From Phytoactinopolyspora limicola (GTDB lineage Bacteria; Actinomycetota; Actinomycetes; Jiangellales; Jiangellaceae), in NCBI RefSeq assembly GCF_011320225.1, contig NZ_JAAOEN010000004.1, positions 124,001 to 188,000 on the forward strand: a stretch of DNA of 64,000 nucleotides, read 5' to 3'. The notes beneath the pieces were generated by a model. It ran no database searches. It saw only the letters and a program-made list of their open reading frames with translations, and was not told the DNA's origin. The stretch's first letter is position 1. Each line of letters starts with the position of its first letter. The translations under genes and the position numbers were made by a program. Below are positions 51,515-60,493 of the stretch, in pieces.

Positions 51515-52446
51515 GCGTCGCCGTGGCCGAACCCTTCGAGGTCGGCCCGCACCGGCAGGCCCTCCCAGTCGCCGAGGGTGGTGCACGCGAACGCCCCGGC
51601 CGCCACGGCCGTGCGCAGGCGCTGCTCGGCGGGCTCGCCGGCGATCCACTCGGCCAGGTAACCGGCGACGAACGCGTCGCCGGCACCAACGGTGTCGACC
51701 ACCGGTACCGCGACGGCCGGTGTCTTGCGCACCTGCCCGTCGATCAACGAATAGGCACCCTCGGCGCCCATTTTGATGATCACCTGGGTGGGACCGAGCT
51801 CGGCCAGCGCCGGCGCGAGCTCCTCCACGGGCCCGTCCGGCACGACCAGCGACGCCTCTTCCGGCCCGGCGAACACCACGTGGGCGCGCTCCACCAGGTG
51901 GGTTAATGCCGCGCGGGCCTCTTCGCGGCTCCACAGGCTGGCCCGATAGTTGAGGTCCAGCGACACCAGGGTGTTGTGCTGCCGGGCGGTGTCGACGGCC
52001 TGTTGGACCGCCGATGCCGGGCCGGGCCCGAGCGCCGGTGTGATCCCGGTGACGTGCAGGACGTCGGCGTCGGCGATGACGTCGGTGTCGATGTCGAAGG
52101 CGGTGATGGCCGACGCCGCACTACCGGCGCGGTAGTACCGCACCTGCGTGCGTAGTGCGTTGGGACGTTCTTTGATCATCAGCCCGGTGGGCCGGGTGGG
52201 GTCGACCCGGACGATCGCCCGTACCCCCTCGGCCCGGAGTTCACGCTGGATCAGCTCGCCGAAACCGTCGTCGCCGAGCCGGCTGATCCACGCCGACGGC
52301 GAACCGAGGCGGCACACCCCGATGGCGACGTTGGTCTCCGCCCCGGCCACCGACAGCCGCATGTCGCGGTGGTTGGCCAACGAACCAACCTGCACCGCCG
52401 ACACCAACGCCATGGTTTCGCCAAGAGTGACCAGTCCCCCGGTCAT
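51502..52446 (-). CDS. kdgK: 2-keto-3-deoxygluconate kinase, PfkB family
   Basis: A 314-residue ribokinase-type sugar kinase: GETMALVSA, GAETNVAIGVCRLG, RAGSAAS, SLDLNYRASLW, and catalytic DTVGAGDAFVAGYLAEW. It phosphorylates KDG to KDPG. The ATG overlaps the aldolase gene stop as ATGA. It is next in the pathway order kinase-aldolase, which supports a sugar-acid route. Confidence 0.92.
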   Translation of the reverse strand: MTGGLVTLGETMALVSAVQVGSLANHRDMRLSVAGAETNVAIGVCRLGSPSAWISRLGDDGFGELIQRELRAEGVRAIVRVDPTRPTGLMIKERPNALRTQVRYYRAGSAASAITAFDIDTDVIADADVLHVTGITPALGPGPASAVQQAVDTARQHNTLVSLDLNYRASLWSREEARAALTHLVERAHVVFAGPEEASLVVPDGPVEELAPALAELGPTQVIIKMGAEGAYSLIDGQVRKTPAVAVPVVDTVGAGDAFVAGYLAEWIAGEPAEQRLRTAVAAGAFACTTLGDWEGLPVRADLEGFGHGDAVRR

Positions 52447-53111
52447 GCGGAGTCTCCACGGGCTCGACGGACCTCGTCCAGGGCACGGCGGGCCCGTGCG
52501 GCCAGCGCGTCGAGATCACCGCTCTCGGCGGCATCACCCTGTAGCGGGCCCCCCAGCCCGACCCCAACCGCGCCGGCGCGGATCCAGTCGCCGATTTGGT
52601 CGAGTGCGACGCCGCCGGTGGGCATCAGCCGCACCTGCGGGAACGGGCCAGCGACGTTCTTGAAGTACGACGGCCCCACCGCTGATGCCGGAAACACTTT
52701 CACCGCGCTGGCGCCGGCCCGCCACGCCGTGATGATCTCGGTGGGGCTGAGCGCGCCCGGATACACCGGCACACCGGCGTCGACCGCGGTGCGGATGACG
52801 TCGAGCTCCACCGACGGCGACACGAGGAAGTCGGCCCCGGCCTCGAGTACGGCGCGGGCCTCGTCGGCCGTGGTGACGGTCCCGGCGCCGACGTCGACGT
52901 ACTCGGGCAGATCACGACGCGCCGCGGCGATCGCCTCGGCCGCACCGGGCGAGGTCAACGTGATCTCGAGGCAGGTGACACCGGACTCGGCCAGCACCCG
53001 GCTGATATCGCCGAAGCGCTCGGCGGAGCTGGCCCGCAGAATGGCCATCACCCCGGTTTCGCGCAGCTGGCGGCTCGGCTCGACCCGATGGGGGACGTCG
53101 ACGTAGGTCAC
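52443..53111 (-). CDS. eda: KDPG/KHG-type 2-keto-3-deoxy acid aldolase
   Basis: A 222-residue trimeric class I aldolase: GVMAILRASS, CLEITLTSPGAAEAI (catalytic Glu), VDVGAGTVTT, FLVSPSVELDVI and the Schiff-base Lys in GASAVKVFPASAVGPSY. It splits KDPG to pyruvate and glyceraldehyde 3-phosphate. GTG start supported by GAGAGGAG upstream; in-frame sequence above it is not conserved in type. First gene of the aldolase-kinase-aminotransferase unit. Confidence 0.92.
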   Translation of the reverse strand: MTYVDVPHRVEPSRQLRETGVMAILRASSAERFGDISRVLAESGVTCLEITLTSPGAAEAIAAARRDLPEYVDVGAGTVTTADEARAVLEAGADFLVSPSVELDVIRTAVDAGVPVYPGALSPTEIITAWRAGASAVKVFPASAVGPSYFKNVAGPFPQVRLMPTGGVALDQIGDWIRAGAVGVGLGGPLQGDAAESGDLDALAARARRALDEVRRARGDSA

Positions 53112-53286
53112 GGTTGATGCTCCTCTCGACCCCCTCACATTAGCTCCCGCCGGTCGCGGCGGGGTGAGGGTGTCCATACCTCGGTGCGCCGGTCCACTCC
53201 CGGCCGCGCCACCCCCTCCCCGCCCCCGCTGCGTTGTCAGGCCGGACAACTGGAAAGCGAGGGCGGGCGTCCGGGTAGCGTTGGGA

Positions 53287-54258
53287 TCAGCCTTTGAACA
53301 GGCCGCGCAGCCAGTGCAGGCGCTCCCGGATCTGGAACGTCTGCCCACCCTCGTGCTCGTTGTACGGCCAGACCCGGATCTCCTTCGGACCCGCGTAGTG
53401 GTTGTACGAGCCGAACACGGTGGACGGTGGAGTCACCGCGTCCATCATGGCGACGCTGTACAGCGCCGGCGCGGTTCCGCGCACCGCGAAGTTCGTCCCG
53501 TCGACGTACGACAACGTGTGGAACACCTGTTCCTCATGGTCACGGTGGATCGACAGGTAGGTGGTGAGCTCGTTGTACGGGCCGCGGCTGGTGATCTCCG
53601 TGGCGCGCCGGAAGCCGGTCAGGAAGGGCACGTCGATGCTGGCGCCAGCCAGGCCGGGCACCAATCCGGCCACCGCTTGGGCGATCCCGCCGCCCTGGCT
53701 GCCGCCGTTGACCACGATGCGCTCGGCGTCCACCAGAGGATGCTGGGCGGCCGCCTCGAACGCGCGCACCCCGTCGGTGTACACCCGCCGGTAGTAGTAG
53801 TCGTCCGGGTCGAGGATGCCGCGGGTCATGAAGCCGGGGGTCTGCGGGTTCGCGCCACCCACCGGGTCGGGGGTGTCGCCTGGTGTACCGGCCGATCCTT
53901 GCCCGCGGGTGTCCATGACGAAGCTGGCGTACCCGGCGGCCGGCAAGGTCAGCCAATCATGTGGCAGGCCACGGCCACCGCCGTACCCGATGTACGTGAC
54001 CACCGTCGGCAGCGGCTCGGTGGCCCCCGCGGGGACGATGAACCACCCCGCCACCGGTTGCCCGCCCCATCCGGCGAACCGGACGTCGAACACGTCGACC
54101 AACGCCAGGGCGGCGTCGTAAGGGGTGAACTGGGCATCGAGTGGGAACTCACGGGCCTCGGCCAGCGTGCGTGTCCAGAAGGCGTCGAAGTCCGACGGCT
54201 CGACACGTTCGGGGCGGTACTCACGCAACTCGGACAGCGGCTTGTCGAACAACGGCAC
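53287..54258 (-). CDS. acetyl xylan esterase / cephalosporin C deacetylase (AXE1, CE7)
   Basis: A 323-residue CE7 esterase: PLFDKPLSELREYRP, GYGGGRGLPHDWL, VMDTRGQGSAG, nucleophile in VNGGSQGGG and His in YNEHEGG. It removes acetyl groups from xylo-oligosaccharides or related short esters in the cytoplasm (no signal peptide). It lies between the GntR gene and the aldolase gene on the same strand, with 175 bp to the aldolase. Confidence 0.94.
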   Translation of the reverse strand: MPLFDKPLSELREYRPERVEPSDFDAFWTRTLAEAREFPLDAQFTPYDAALALVDVFDVRFAGWGGQPVAGWFIVPAGATEPLPTVVTYIGYGGGRGLPHDWLTLPAAGYASFVMDTRGQGSAGTPGDTPDPVGGANPQTPGFMTRGILDPDDYYYRRVYTDGVRAFEAAAQHPLVDAERIVVNGGSQGGGIAQAVAGLVPGLAGASIDVPFLTGFRRATEITSRGPYNELTTYLSIHRDHEEQVFHTLSYVDGTNFAVRGTAPALYSVAMMDAVTPPSTVFGSYNHYAGPKEIRVWPYNEHEGGQTFQIRERLHWLRGLFKG

Positions 54259-54422
54259 GGCGGTTCCTCCTGGACGGGTCTACGACGTCGCAGAGTTCTG
54301 GTAGATGCGATGGCAGCCTAGGTCATGAGTTTCGCGGCACTGCCGCCTACCCCCGCCGTTTTCCGCCAGTTCCCACCGAATCCCGCCACGTCGCCGGCGG
54401 CTCACCTGCTCGTCGCTGTTCC

Positions 54423-55220
54423 TCACCGCCAGTCGGCCCGGCGCACCATGGCATAACGGAACGCGCCACGCAGGTGAAACTCCGACGTCCAGTAGCAGAT
54501 CTCCCCGGTCCGGGTCACCCCCGTGACGTCGAGCGCGAGCACCGGCTCTCCGGCCGGCCGGCCGACGGCGGCGGCGTCGGCATCGTCCAACGCGTCGGCC
54601 CGCGGCCAGACGATCTCCCACTCCACCCGCTCGCCGGTGAGGGTGATGGCCAGCTCGACCATCGGCTCGGCTGGGTCGACCGCGGCCGGGTCGACCGCGG
54701 CCGGGTCGACCGCGGCCGCGTCGACCTTGGCCGCGTCGACCTTGGCGGTGTCCACTCTCCGGGATACGGGGACCGAGTCGCGGGCGAGCAGGACCGGCAT
54801 CCCGTCGGCCGACCACATCTTGGTCACCCGCAGCACGGGTGTTCCCGGCGCGATCTGGTACTCCTGGGCTTCGTCCAGTGTGATGGGCGCGATCTCGGTG
54901 GCGAGGACGTCGACCGAGGGGGTGCGGCCCATCGCGGCGATCAGGTCGGCTTTGTCGATCCGGCGGTCGAAACGGGCCGGGATGTCGAGCAGGGAGGTGT
55001 TGACGGCGGTGTCGGCGCCTTTACGACGGTGAATGTAGCCCCGCTCTTCCAGCCGGATCAGCGCTTCACGCACGGCTGGGCGGCTGCTCGAGAGAGTGGC
55101 CGCGAGAGCCGGCTCACTCGGCATGGTTCCGCCTTGGCGGGCGGCCTCACCCCAGATGTCGCGCAACTGCTCCTCGAGCCACGACGACCGCAGACTCCCC
55201 GGCACCGGCTGCTCCGCCAC
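54423..55220 (-). CDS. GntR/HutC-family regulator with repeat-expanded UTRA domain
   Basis: A 265-residue regulator. The N-terminal wHTH (LRDIWGEAARQGGTMPSEPALAATLSSSRPAVREALIRLEERGYI region) is followed by a UTRA ligand domain from about residue 95. Inside the UTRA domain a loop is expanded by VDPAA/VDAAK pentapeptides. GTG start with GAAGGGG upstream. It probably governs the neighbouring sugar and deaminase genes; candidate sites are TGTCAGACA-like words upstream of the mannosidase gene. Confidence 0.9.
   Translation of the reverse strand: MAEQPVPGSLRSSWLEEQLRDIWGEAARQGGTMPSEPALAATLSSSRPAVREALIRLEERGYIHRRKGADTAVNTSLLDIPARFDRRIDKADLIAAMGRTPSVDVLATEIAPITLDEAQEYQIAPGTPVLRVTKMWSADGMPVLLARDSVPVSRRVDTAKVDAAKVDAAAVDPAAVDPAAVDPAEPMVELAITLTGERVEWEIVWPRADALDDADAAAVGRPAGEPVLALDVTGVTRTGEICYWTSEFHLRGAFRYAMVRRADWR
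54673..54747. repeat. five tandem 15-bp units within the GntR gene
   Basis: Three identical GGGTCGACCGCGGCC units (54673-54717) and two diverged GCGTCGACCTTGGCS units (to 54747). In frame, they give VDPAA-type pentapeptides. Unit length is a multiple of three, so copy number can vary without frameshift. Confidence 0.88.
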
Positions 55221-55307
55221 AACACCATCCCCTTCCCGCGGTCGGGGCCGACGATACCCCTCGATCGAACCGCTTGCTGCGGACACCTGCCCGCCCACTC
55301 GGCTGTC

Positions 55308-56609
55308 TCACCGGTGGATTCGCGAATGACCTTCGGACTCCGCGACGACCCTGCCGTCCCGGATCACCCACCGGGGTCGGGTGTGTTCCCGCAGGACGTC
55401 GACGAGGCGCTCGCTGTGATGGATACATAGGTTGGCCGCGTTGCCTTCGGCTATGGCGTGACCGCGCAGGCCGAGCACGGCGGCTGCCCGGCCGGTGATG
55501 AGGTCGAGGAGGCGTAGCTGATCATCCCCGGAGAGGAACTGGAGGATGTGGGCGGCCAGGAAGGCCACCTCCAGCATGTTGTGGCGGCCGAACGGGTAGT
55601 ACGCGTCCTCGATGTCGTCCTGCCCCAACGCCACCGGCAGGTCGTCGTCGAGGAACTGACGCACGGGCAGGTGCAACGGTCCGGTGTGCGGGTCGGAGAC
55701 GAACGCCAGCCGTGCGGTCCGCGCCAGTTCGACCAGCCGGATCACCGACGGCATCGGATACCCGCCGATCGCGCGGGCGTGGCAGGCGACCCCCCGGCCC
55801 TGCAAGCTGTGCCGGATCATCGCCTCGGCGAGCATCTCGGTGGTGCGCAGCGATGGATCGCCGGCATCGTCGACCAGCATGGCCACCCTGGTGCCGGCGG
55901 TTTGGGCCAGCGCGCAGGCCCATTCAACATGGGCCCGGGCGTCGGTGTTGGTGCTTTCGATCCACGGGATACCTCCGACGACGTCGGCGCCGAGCCGCAT
56001 GGCCTGTTCGCACAGCTCGGCCGCGCCTGGGTCACGCAGCACACCATCCTGCGGGAAGGCGACCACCTGCACGTCGACGAGCCCGCGGTACTCCTCCCGG
56101 ACGGCGAGGACCGATTCCATCCCTTCCAGGCCGGCGGTGGTGTCGACGTCGACGAAGGCCTGCACGTGAAGCACACCGTTGAACACCGCCTCATCGAGCG
56201 CGCGCCGCACGTTGGGCATGATCCACCCGCGGTCATAGTGTTTCTTCACCGCCGACGCGTCTTCGACGATCGACCGCATCGCCGCCCCCATGGTGCCCGC
56301 GGTGTAGGCGTGGAGTGCGCCGTCGCCGGCCAGGGGCAGGGTGTACACCTTGTCGAGGTGCATATGACCGTTGACGAACGACTCCGTCACCAGCCGGCCA
56401 CCGGCGTCGATACGCGTGGTGGTCGTGGCGTCGAGGCCGGTGGTGGCGCCAGCGGATACGTCGGCGACGACCCGGTAGCGGCCGTGTGCGATGCCGATCG
56501 AGACCACCCGGCCGTCGGCAAGCCGGGCATTGTCGATGATCAGGGTGGATGCGTCGTCGCTGGCTGAGCGCCCCGAGACGTCCTCAGCGCGATTGCCAGT
56601 GGAGCCCAT
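55308..56609 (-). CDS. cytosine deaminase-like amidohydrolase
   Basis: A 433-residue amidohydrolase with the deaminase-type motif order: NGHMHLDKVYTLP (EPHIHLDK-like in codA), GRGVACHARAIGG, and GQDDIEDAYYPFGRHNMLEVA (equivalent to the GTDNIRDPFYPYG-type loop). This group deaminates cytosine, isoguanine or related rings. The Glu before the His pair in CodA is Asn here. It is divergent from the GH38 gene across about 200 bp, and next to the GntR gene. Confidence 0.88.
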   Translation of the reverse strand: MGSTGNRAEDVSGRSASDDASTLIIDNARLADGRVVSIGIAHGRYRVVADVSAGATTGLDATTTTRIDAGGRLVTESFVNGHMHLDKVYTLPLAGDGALHAYTAGTMGAAMRSIVEDASAVKKHYDRGWIMPNVRRALDEAVFNGVLHVQAFVDVDTTAGLEGMESVLAVREEYRGLVDVQVVAFPQDGVLRDPGAAELCEQAMRLGADVVGGIPWIESTNTDARAHVEWACALAQTAGTRVAMLVDDAGDPSLRTTEMLAEAMIRHSLQGRGVACHARAIGGYPMPSVIRLVELARTARLAFVSDPHTGPLHLPVRQFLDDDLPVALGQDDIEDAYYPFGRHNMLEVAFLAAHILQFLSGDDQLRLLDLITGRAAAVLGLRGHAIAEGNAANLCIHHSERLVDVLREHTRPRWVIRDGRVVAESEGHSRIHR

Positions 56610-56639
56610 GGTCGAGCCTCCCGCTCATCTGGTCAGGAC

Positions 56640-56800
56640 TGAGCTAAACATGTCAGACATATTCACTCGCACTTGTCTTACATGTGTCAACCGCAGAAAC
56701 TCCTCAACTCCCCACTCGCCGGCCATGGCTTGCGGACCGGCGATGATGAAAGACTCGGGAACGGTTCATCTCGACAACCTGACATATTGACGCCCTGACG
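56640..56800. promoter_or_regulatory. divergent regulatory region with GntR-like sites
   Basis: TGTCAGACA (56651-56659) is a perfect 9-bp palindrome, with further related words TTGTCTTACATGTGTCAA (about 56673-56690) and TGACATATTGA (56780-56790). They lie between the deaminase-like gene and the GH38 gene. Binding by the nearby GntR protein is a guess from position. Confidence 0.45.
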
Positions 56801-56814
56801 AAAGGTGTGGCCCG

Positions 56815-59800
56815 ATGCACGACGACCGCACGCTGATCGAAGACCGGCTGGATCGTGTCCTGCGGGAGCGAATCCGCCCGGCCGTCTATCCGGAGACCCG
56901 TCAGCTCACGGTCGCGGCCTGGCATGCCCCCGGCGAGCCAGTCCCACCAGCTACCGGTCTCACCTCCGACTACACCCCCGCGGCCGTCGGCGACCGCTGG
57001 GGACCGCCGTGGGGCACCACCTGGTTCCGGCTGTCCGGCACCATTCCCCCCGAGTGGGCGGGGCGTACGGTCGAGGCCGTCGTCGACATCGGCTTCACCG
57101 GCCCCGGCCCCGGCTTCACCGCCGAAGGACTGGTCTATCTGCCCGACGGGAGCGCGGTGAAGGGCCTGCACCCGCGCAGCCGCTGGGTCCGGATCGGAGA
57201 GCCCGCCGCCGGCGGCGAAGACGTCCTTTTCTACGTCGAGGCGGCCGCCAACCCGGTCATCCACGGACCTGTCACCTTGCTCGGCGACAAAAGCACCGCC
57301 GGCGACGAACCGATCTACCGGCTCGTCCAAGCCGACCTGGCCATCTTCGACCAGACGGTGTGGGAACTCGTCCAAGATCTCGACGTGCTCGGCCAGCTGA
57401 TGCACGAACTACCGGTCGACCAGCAACGACGCTGGGAGATCCTACGCTCCATCGGCCGTGCCCTGGACGCCCTCGACCTACACGACGTCAACGGCACGGC
57501 AGCCGCGGCCCGGCAGCACCTCGCGCCAGCGCTGGCTACCCCGGCCCACGCCTCGGCCCACCAGGTCAGCGCCGTCGGCCACGCCCACATCGACTCCGCC
57601 TGGCTCTGGCCACTACGGGAGACCGTGCGCAAAGTGGCCCGCACCGCGTCCAACACCGTCGCACTCATGGACGAACATCCCGAGTTCGTGTTCGCCATGT
57701 CGCAGGCGCAGCAGCTGGCCTGGATCAAGGAGCACCGGCCGGAGGTGTACGAGCAGGTCACGAAGAAGGTCGCCGAGGGCCGATTCATCCCCGTGGGCGG
57801 CATGTGGGTGGAGGCCGACACCAACATGCCCGGTGGTGAGGCGATGGCCCGGCAGTTCGTGCACGGCAAGCGATTCTTCGCCGAAGAATTCGGCATCGAA
57901 ACCGAGGAGGTGTGGCTGCCGGACTCCTTCGGTTACTCCGCTGCCCTCCCCCAGCTGGTCAAACTCTCCGGGTCGCGGTGGTTCCTCACCCAGAAGATCT
58001 GCTGGTCGACCACCAACACCTTCCCGCACCACTCCTTCCGGTGGGAGGGTATCGACGGCACCCGGGTGTTCACCCATTTCCCGCCCGTCGACACCTACAA
58101 CAGCGAGTTCACCGGCAAGGAGATGGCACACCTCGTACGCAACTTCCGCGAGAAGGGCAACACCCGCCATTCACTCGTGCCGTTCGGGCACGGCGACGGC
58201 GGCGGGGGCGCCACCCGCGAGATGCTCGCCCGGGCCGCCCGGCTGCACGATCTCGACGGTGCGCCGCAGGTGACCATCGAGCCGCCGGCGGCGTTCTTCG
58301 CCAAAGCCGAGGCGGATTATCCCGACGCACCCGTCTGGGTGGGTGAGCTGTACCTGGAGTACCACCGCGGCACCTACACGTCGCAGGCGAAGACGAAGCA
58401 GGGCAACCGGCGCAGTGAACACCTGCTGCGCGAGGCCGAGTTGTGGGCCGCCACCGCGGCCGTGCGCACCGGGTTCACCTACCCGTACGAGCAGCTGGAC
58501 CGGCTGTGGAAGGTAGTGCTGCTGCATCAGTTCCACGACATCCTGCCCGGTTCGTCCATCGCCTGGGTGCACCGGCAGGCCGCCGAAACCTATGCGGCCG
58601 TCGCTGGTGAGCTCAACCAGATCATCGACGATGCCCAGTCCGCGCTGGCCGGCGACGGCGACCGGACTGTGACGTTCAACGCCGCACCCCACCCGCGCCA
58701 TGGCGTCGCCGCTGGTGGCGCGCGCCTCATCCCCGCCTCCGACGACGCTCCGGCCACGGTGAGCGAGCAGGACGGCGGTTATGTTCTCGACAACGGTCTA
58801 CTGCGCGTCGTCATCGATCCGAATGGCCTGGTGACGTCCGTCGTCGAGCACACAATCGGCCGGGAGGCGATCGCGCCCGGACAACCGGCCAACCTGCTGC
58901 AACTACACCCCGACCTCCCCATCCAATACGACGCCTGGGACATCGAGGAGTACTACCGCAACAGCGTCACCAACCTCGACGACGCCGACGTCGTCGAGGT
59001 GGAACGCGACACGCCGTCGGAGGCGACAGTTCGGGTCGAACGCAGTCCCGATGCCTCGAAGACCCGGGTGATCCAGACCGTCACGCTGCGCGCCGGCAGC
59101 CGGGTCGTCGAGTTCGAGACCGCCGTCGACTGGCACGAGTCGGAAACACTGCTCAAAGCGGCGTTCCCGCTCGACCTGCGGGCCGAGGCGTCGTCGTCGG
59201 AAACCCAATTCGGCCACGTCAAGCGGGCTACACACACCAACACGTCGTGGGAGGCGGCCAAGTTCGAGATCTGCGCCCATCGCTTCCTCCACGTGGCCGA
59301 ACCAGGCTGGGGTGCGGCGCTAGTCAACAACTCCACCTACGGCCACGACGTCACCCGCGACGTACGCGACGACGGCGGCACCACCACGACGGTGCGGCTG
59401 TCGTTGCTGCGCGCCCCCCGGTTCCCCGACCCGGAGACCGACCAGGGGCGGCATTCGTTCCGGTACGCGCTCGTGCCCGGTGCGGAGATCGGCGACGCCG
59501 TCCGCGAGGGCTACCGGATCAACCTGCCCGAGCGGGCGATCACCGGAGGCCACGACGTCGAGCCACTGGTGACGGTGGACAACGACGCCGTCGTGGTCGA
59601 AGCGGTGAAACTCGCCGACGACGGCACCGGCGACGTGGTGGTGCGCCTGTACGAGTCCAGAGGCGGGCGGGCAACAGCCGTCCTCACCGCCGGTTTCCCG
59701 CTGGCCTCGGCGGTCACCACCGATCTGCTAGAGCGCCCGGACGACGACGGCGCCCTGGCGGTCGACGACGATGCCGTCACCCTGCGGATGCGCCCATTCC

Positions 59801-59832
59801 AGATCGTCACCCTCCGCCTCACCCGACGCTAG
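56815..59832 (+). CDS. GH38 alpha-mannosidase
   Basis: A 1005-residue glycoside hydrolase family 38 enzyme, normal bacterial length. The N-terminal galactose-binding-like part (about 1-240) is followed by the catalytic barrel with AVGHAHIDSAWLWPL, MWVEADTNMPGG, nucleophile Asp in WLPDSFGYS and Zn ligands in HQFHDILPGSSI. The C-terminal beta domains are intact. It cleaves alpha-mannosides; no signal peptide, so cytoplasmic. A GAAAGG site precedes the ATG. Confidence 0.95.
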   Translation: MHDDRTLIEDRLDRVLRERIRPAVYPETRQLTVAAWHAPGEPVPPATGLTSDYTPAAVGDRWGPPWGTTWFRLSGTIPPEWAGRTVEAVVDIGFTGPGPGFTAEGLVYLPDGSAVKGLHPRSRWVRIGEPAAGGEDVLFYVEAAANPVIHGPVTLLGDKSTAGDEPIYRLVQADLAIFDQTVWELVQDLDVLGQLMHELPVDQQRRWEILRSIGRALDALDLHDVNGTAAAARQHLAPALATPAHASAHQVSAVGHAHIDSAWLWPLRETVRKVARTASNTVALMDEHPEFVFAMSQAQQLAWIKEHRPEVYEQVTKKVAEGRFIPVGGMWVEADTNMPGGEAMARQFVHGKRFFAEEFGIETEEVWLPDSFGYSAALPQLVKLSGSRWFLTQKICWSTTNTFPHHSFRWEGIDGTRVFTHFPPVDTYNSEFTGKEMAHLVRNFREKGNTRHSLVPFGHGDGGGGATREMLARAARLHDLDGAPQVTIEPPAAFFAKAEADYPDAPVWVGELYLEYHRGTYTSQAKTKQGNRRSEHLLREAELWAATAAVRTGFTYPYEQLDRLWKVVLLHQFHDILPGSSIAWVHRQAAETYAAVAGELNQIIDDAQSALAGDGDRTVTFNAAPHPRHGVAAGGARLIPASDDAPATVSEQDGGYVLDNGLLRVVIDPNGLVTSVVEHTIGREAIAPGQPANLLQLHPDLPIQYDAWDIEEYYRNSVTNLDDADVVEVERDTPSEATVRVERSPDASKTRVIQTVTLRAGSRVVEFETAVDWHESETLLKAAFPLDLRAEASSSETQFGHVKRATHTNTSWEAAKFEICAHRFLHVAEPGWGAALVNNSTYGHDVTRDVRDDGGTTTTVRLSLLRAPRFPDPETDQGRHSFRYALVPGAEIGDAVREGYRINLPERAITGGHDVEPLVTVDNDAVVVEAVKLADDGTGDVVVRLYESRGGRATAVLTAGFPLASAVTTDLLERPDDDGALAVDDDAVTLRMRPFQIVTLRLTRR

Positions 59833-59845
59833 CCACGACCGCTTC

Positions 59846-59919
59846 CCCACTTCGCTACCGCCAGATGGCCGTCAGAGCGATTTTCAGCCCCTAACGCCAT
59901 CTGGCGGTAGCGAAGTGGG
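59846..59919. repeat. palindrome, CTACCGCCA family, copy 2
   Basis: 24-bp perfect arms (59846-59869 and 59896-59919) around a 26-nt loop, core ACTTCGCTACCGCCAGATGG. It matches the stem-loop at 3941-4012. It starts 13 bp after the mannosidase stop and ends 22 bp before the YbaK start. Confidence 0.9.
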
Positions 59920-59941
59920 CCACCGGCGCACCGTTCCTGCG

Positions 59942-60451
59942 ATGATGTCCGATGTGGCCAAGAAGAAACAGGCAGGCAAAGGCACACCCGCGACGGTCAT
60001 GCTGGAACGCGCGGGTGTGCCGTTCACCCTGCACCCCTACGATCACCACCCCGACGCCGAGTCCTACGGTCTAGAGGCGGCGGCCGCCCTCGGTGTACCG
60101 GCCGAACAGGTTTTCAAGACGCTGCTGGCCGACGTCGACGCCGGGCGCCTCGTCGTCGGCATCGTCCCCGTCACTGGCTCACTCGACCTCAAGGCGCTGG
60201 CCAGCGCCGTCGGCGGCAAGCGCGCAGTCATGGCCGACGTCGCCGCCGCCGAACGGAGCACCGGATACGTCGCCGGCGGCATCAGCCCGCTCGGGCAGCG
60301 CAAGCTGCTGCCCACCGTCATCGACCAGAGCGCTACCACCCATGCCACCATCTACGTCTCCGCTGGGCGCCGGGGCCTGGACATCGAGATCTCACCTAAA
60401 CACCTCGTTGAACTCACGGCAGCATCGACCGCTCCGATCGCTCGACCATGA
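59942..60451 (+). CDS. ybaK: Cys-tRNA(Pro) deacylase YbaK
   Basis: A 169-residue YbaK/EbsC protein, which hydrolyses Cys mischarged on tRNA-Pro. Typical segments are VMLERAGVPFTLHPYDH, EQVFKTLLADVD, VVGIVPVTGSLDLKALASAVGGKRAVMAD and QRKLLPTVIDQSA. The start could be either of two adjacent ATGs or a GTG shortly after; no clear ribosome-binding site. The trans-editing Lys is in the VFKTL segment. Confidence 0.92.
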   Translation: MMSDVAKKKQAGKGTPATVMLERAGVPFTLHPYDHHPDAESYGLEAAAALGVPAEQVFKTLLADVDAGRLVVGIVPVTGSLDLKALASAVGGKRAVMADVAAAERSTGYVAGGISPLGQRKLLPTVIDQSATTHATIYVSAGRRGLDIEISPKHLVELTAASTAPIARP

Positions 60452-60493
60452 CCTCAACGCCTCCGATCTGGGGAGCCGCTCGGGGCCGCGGCG

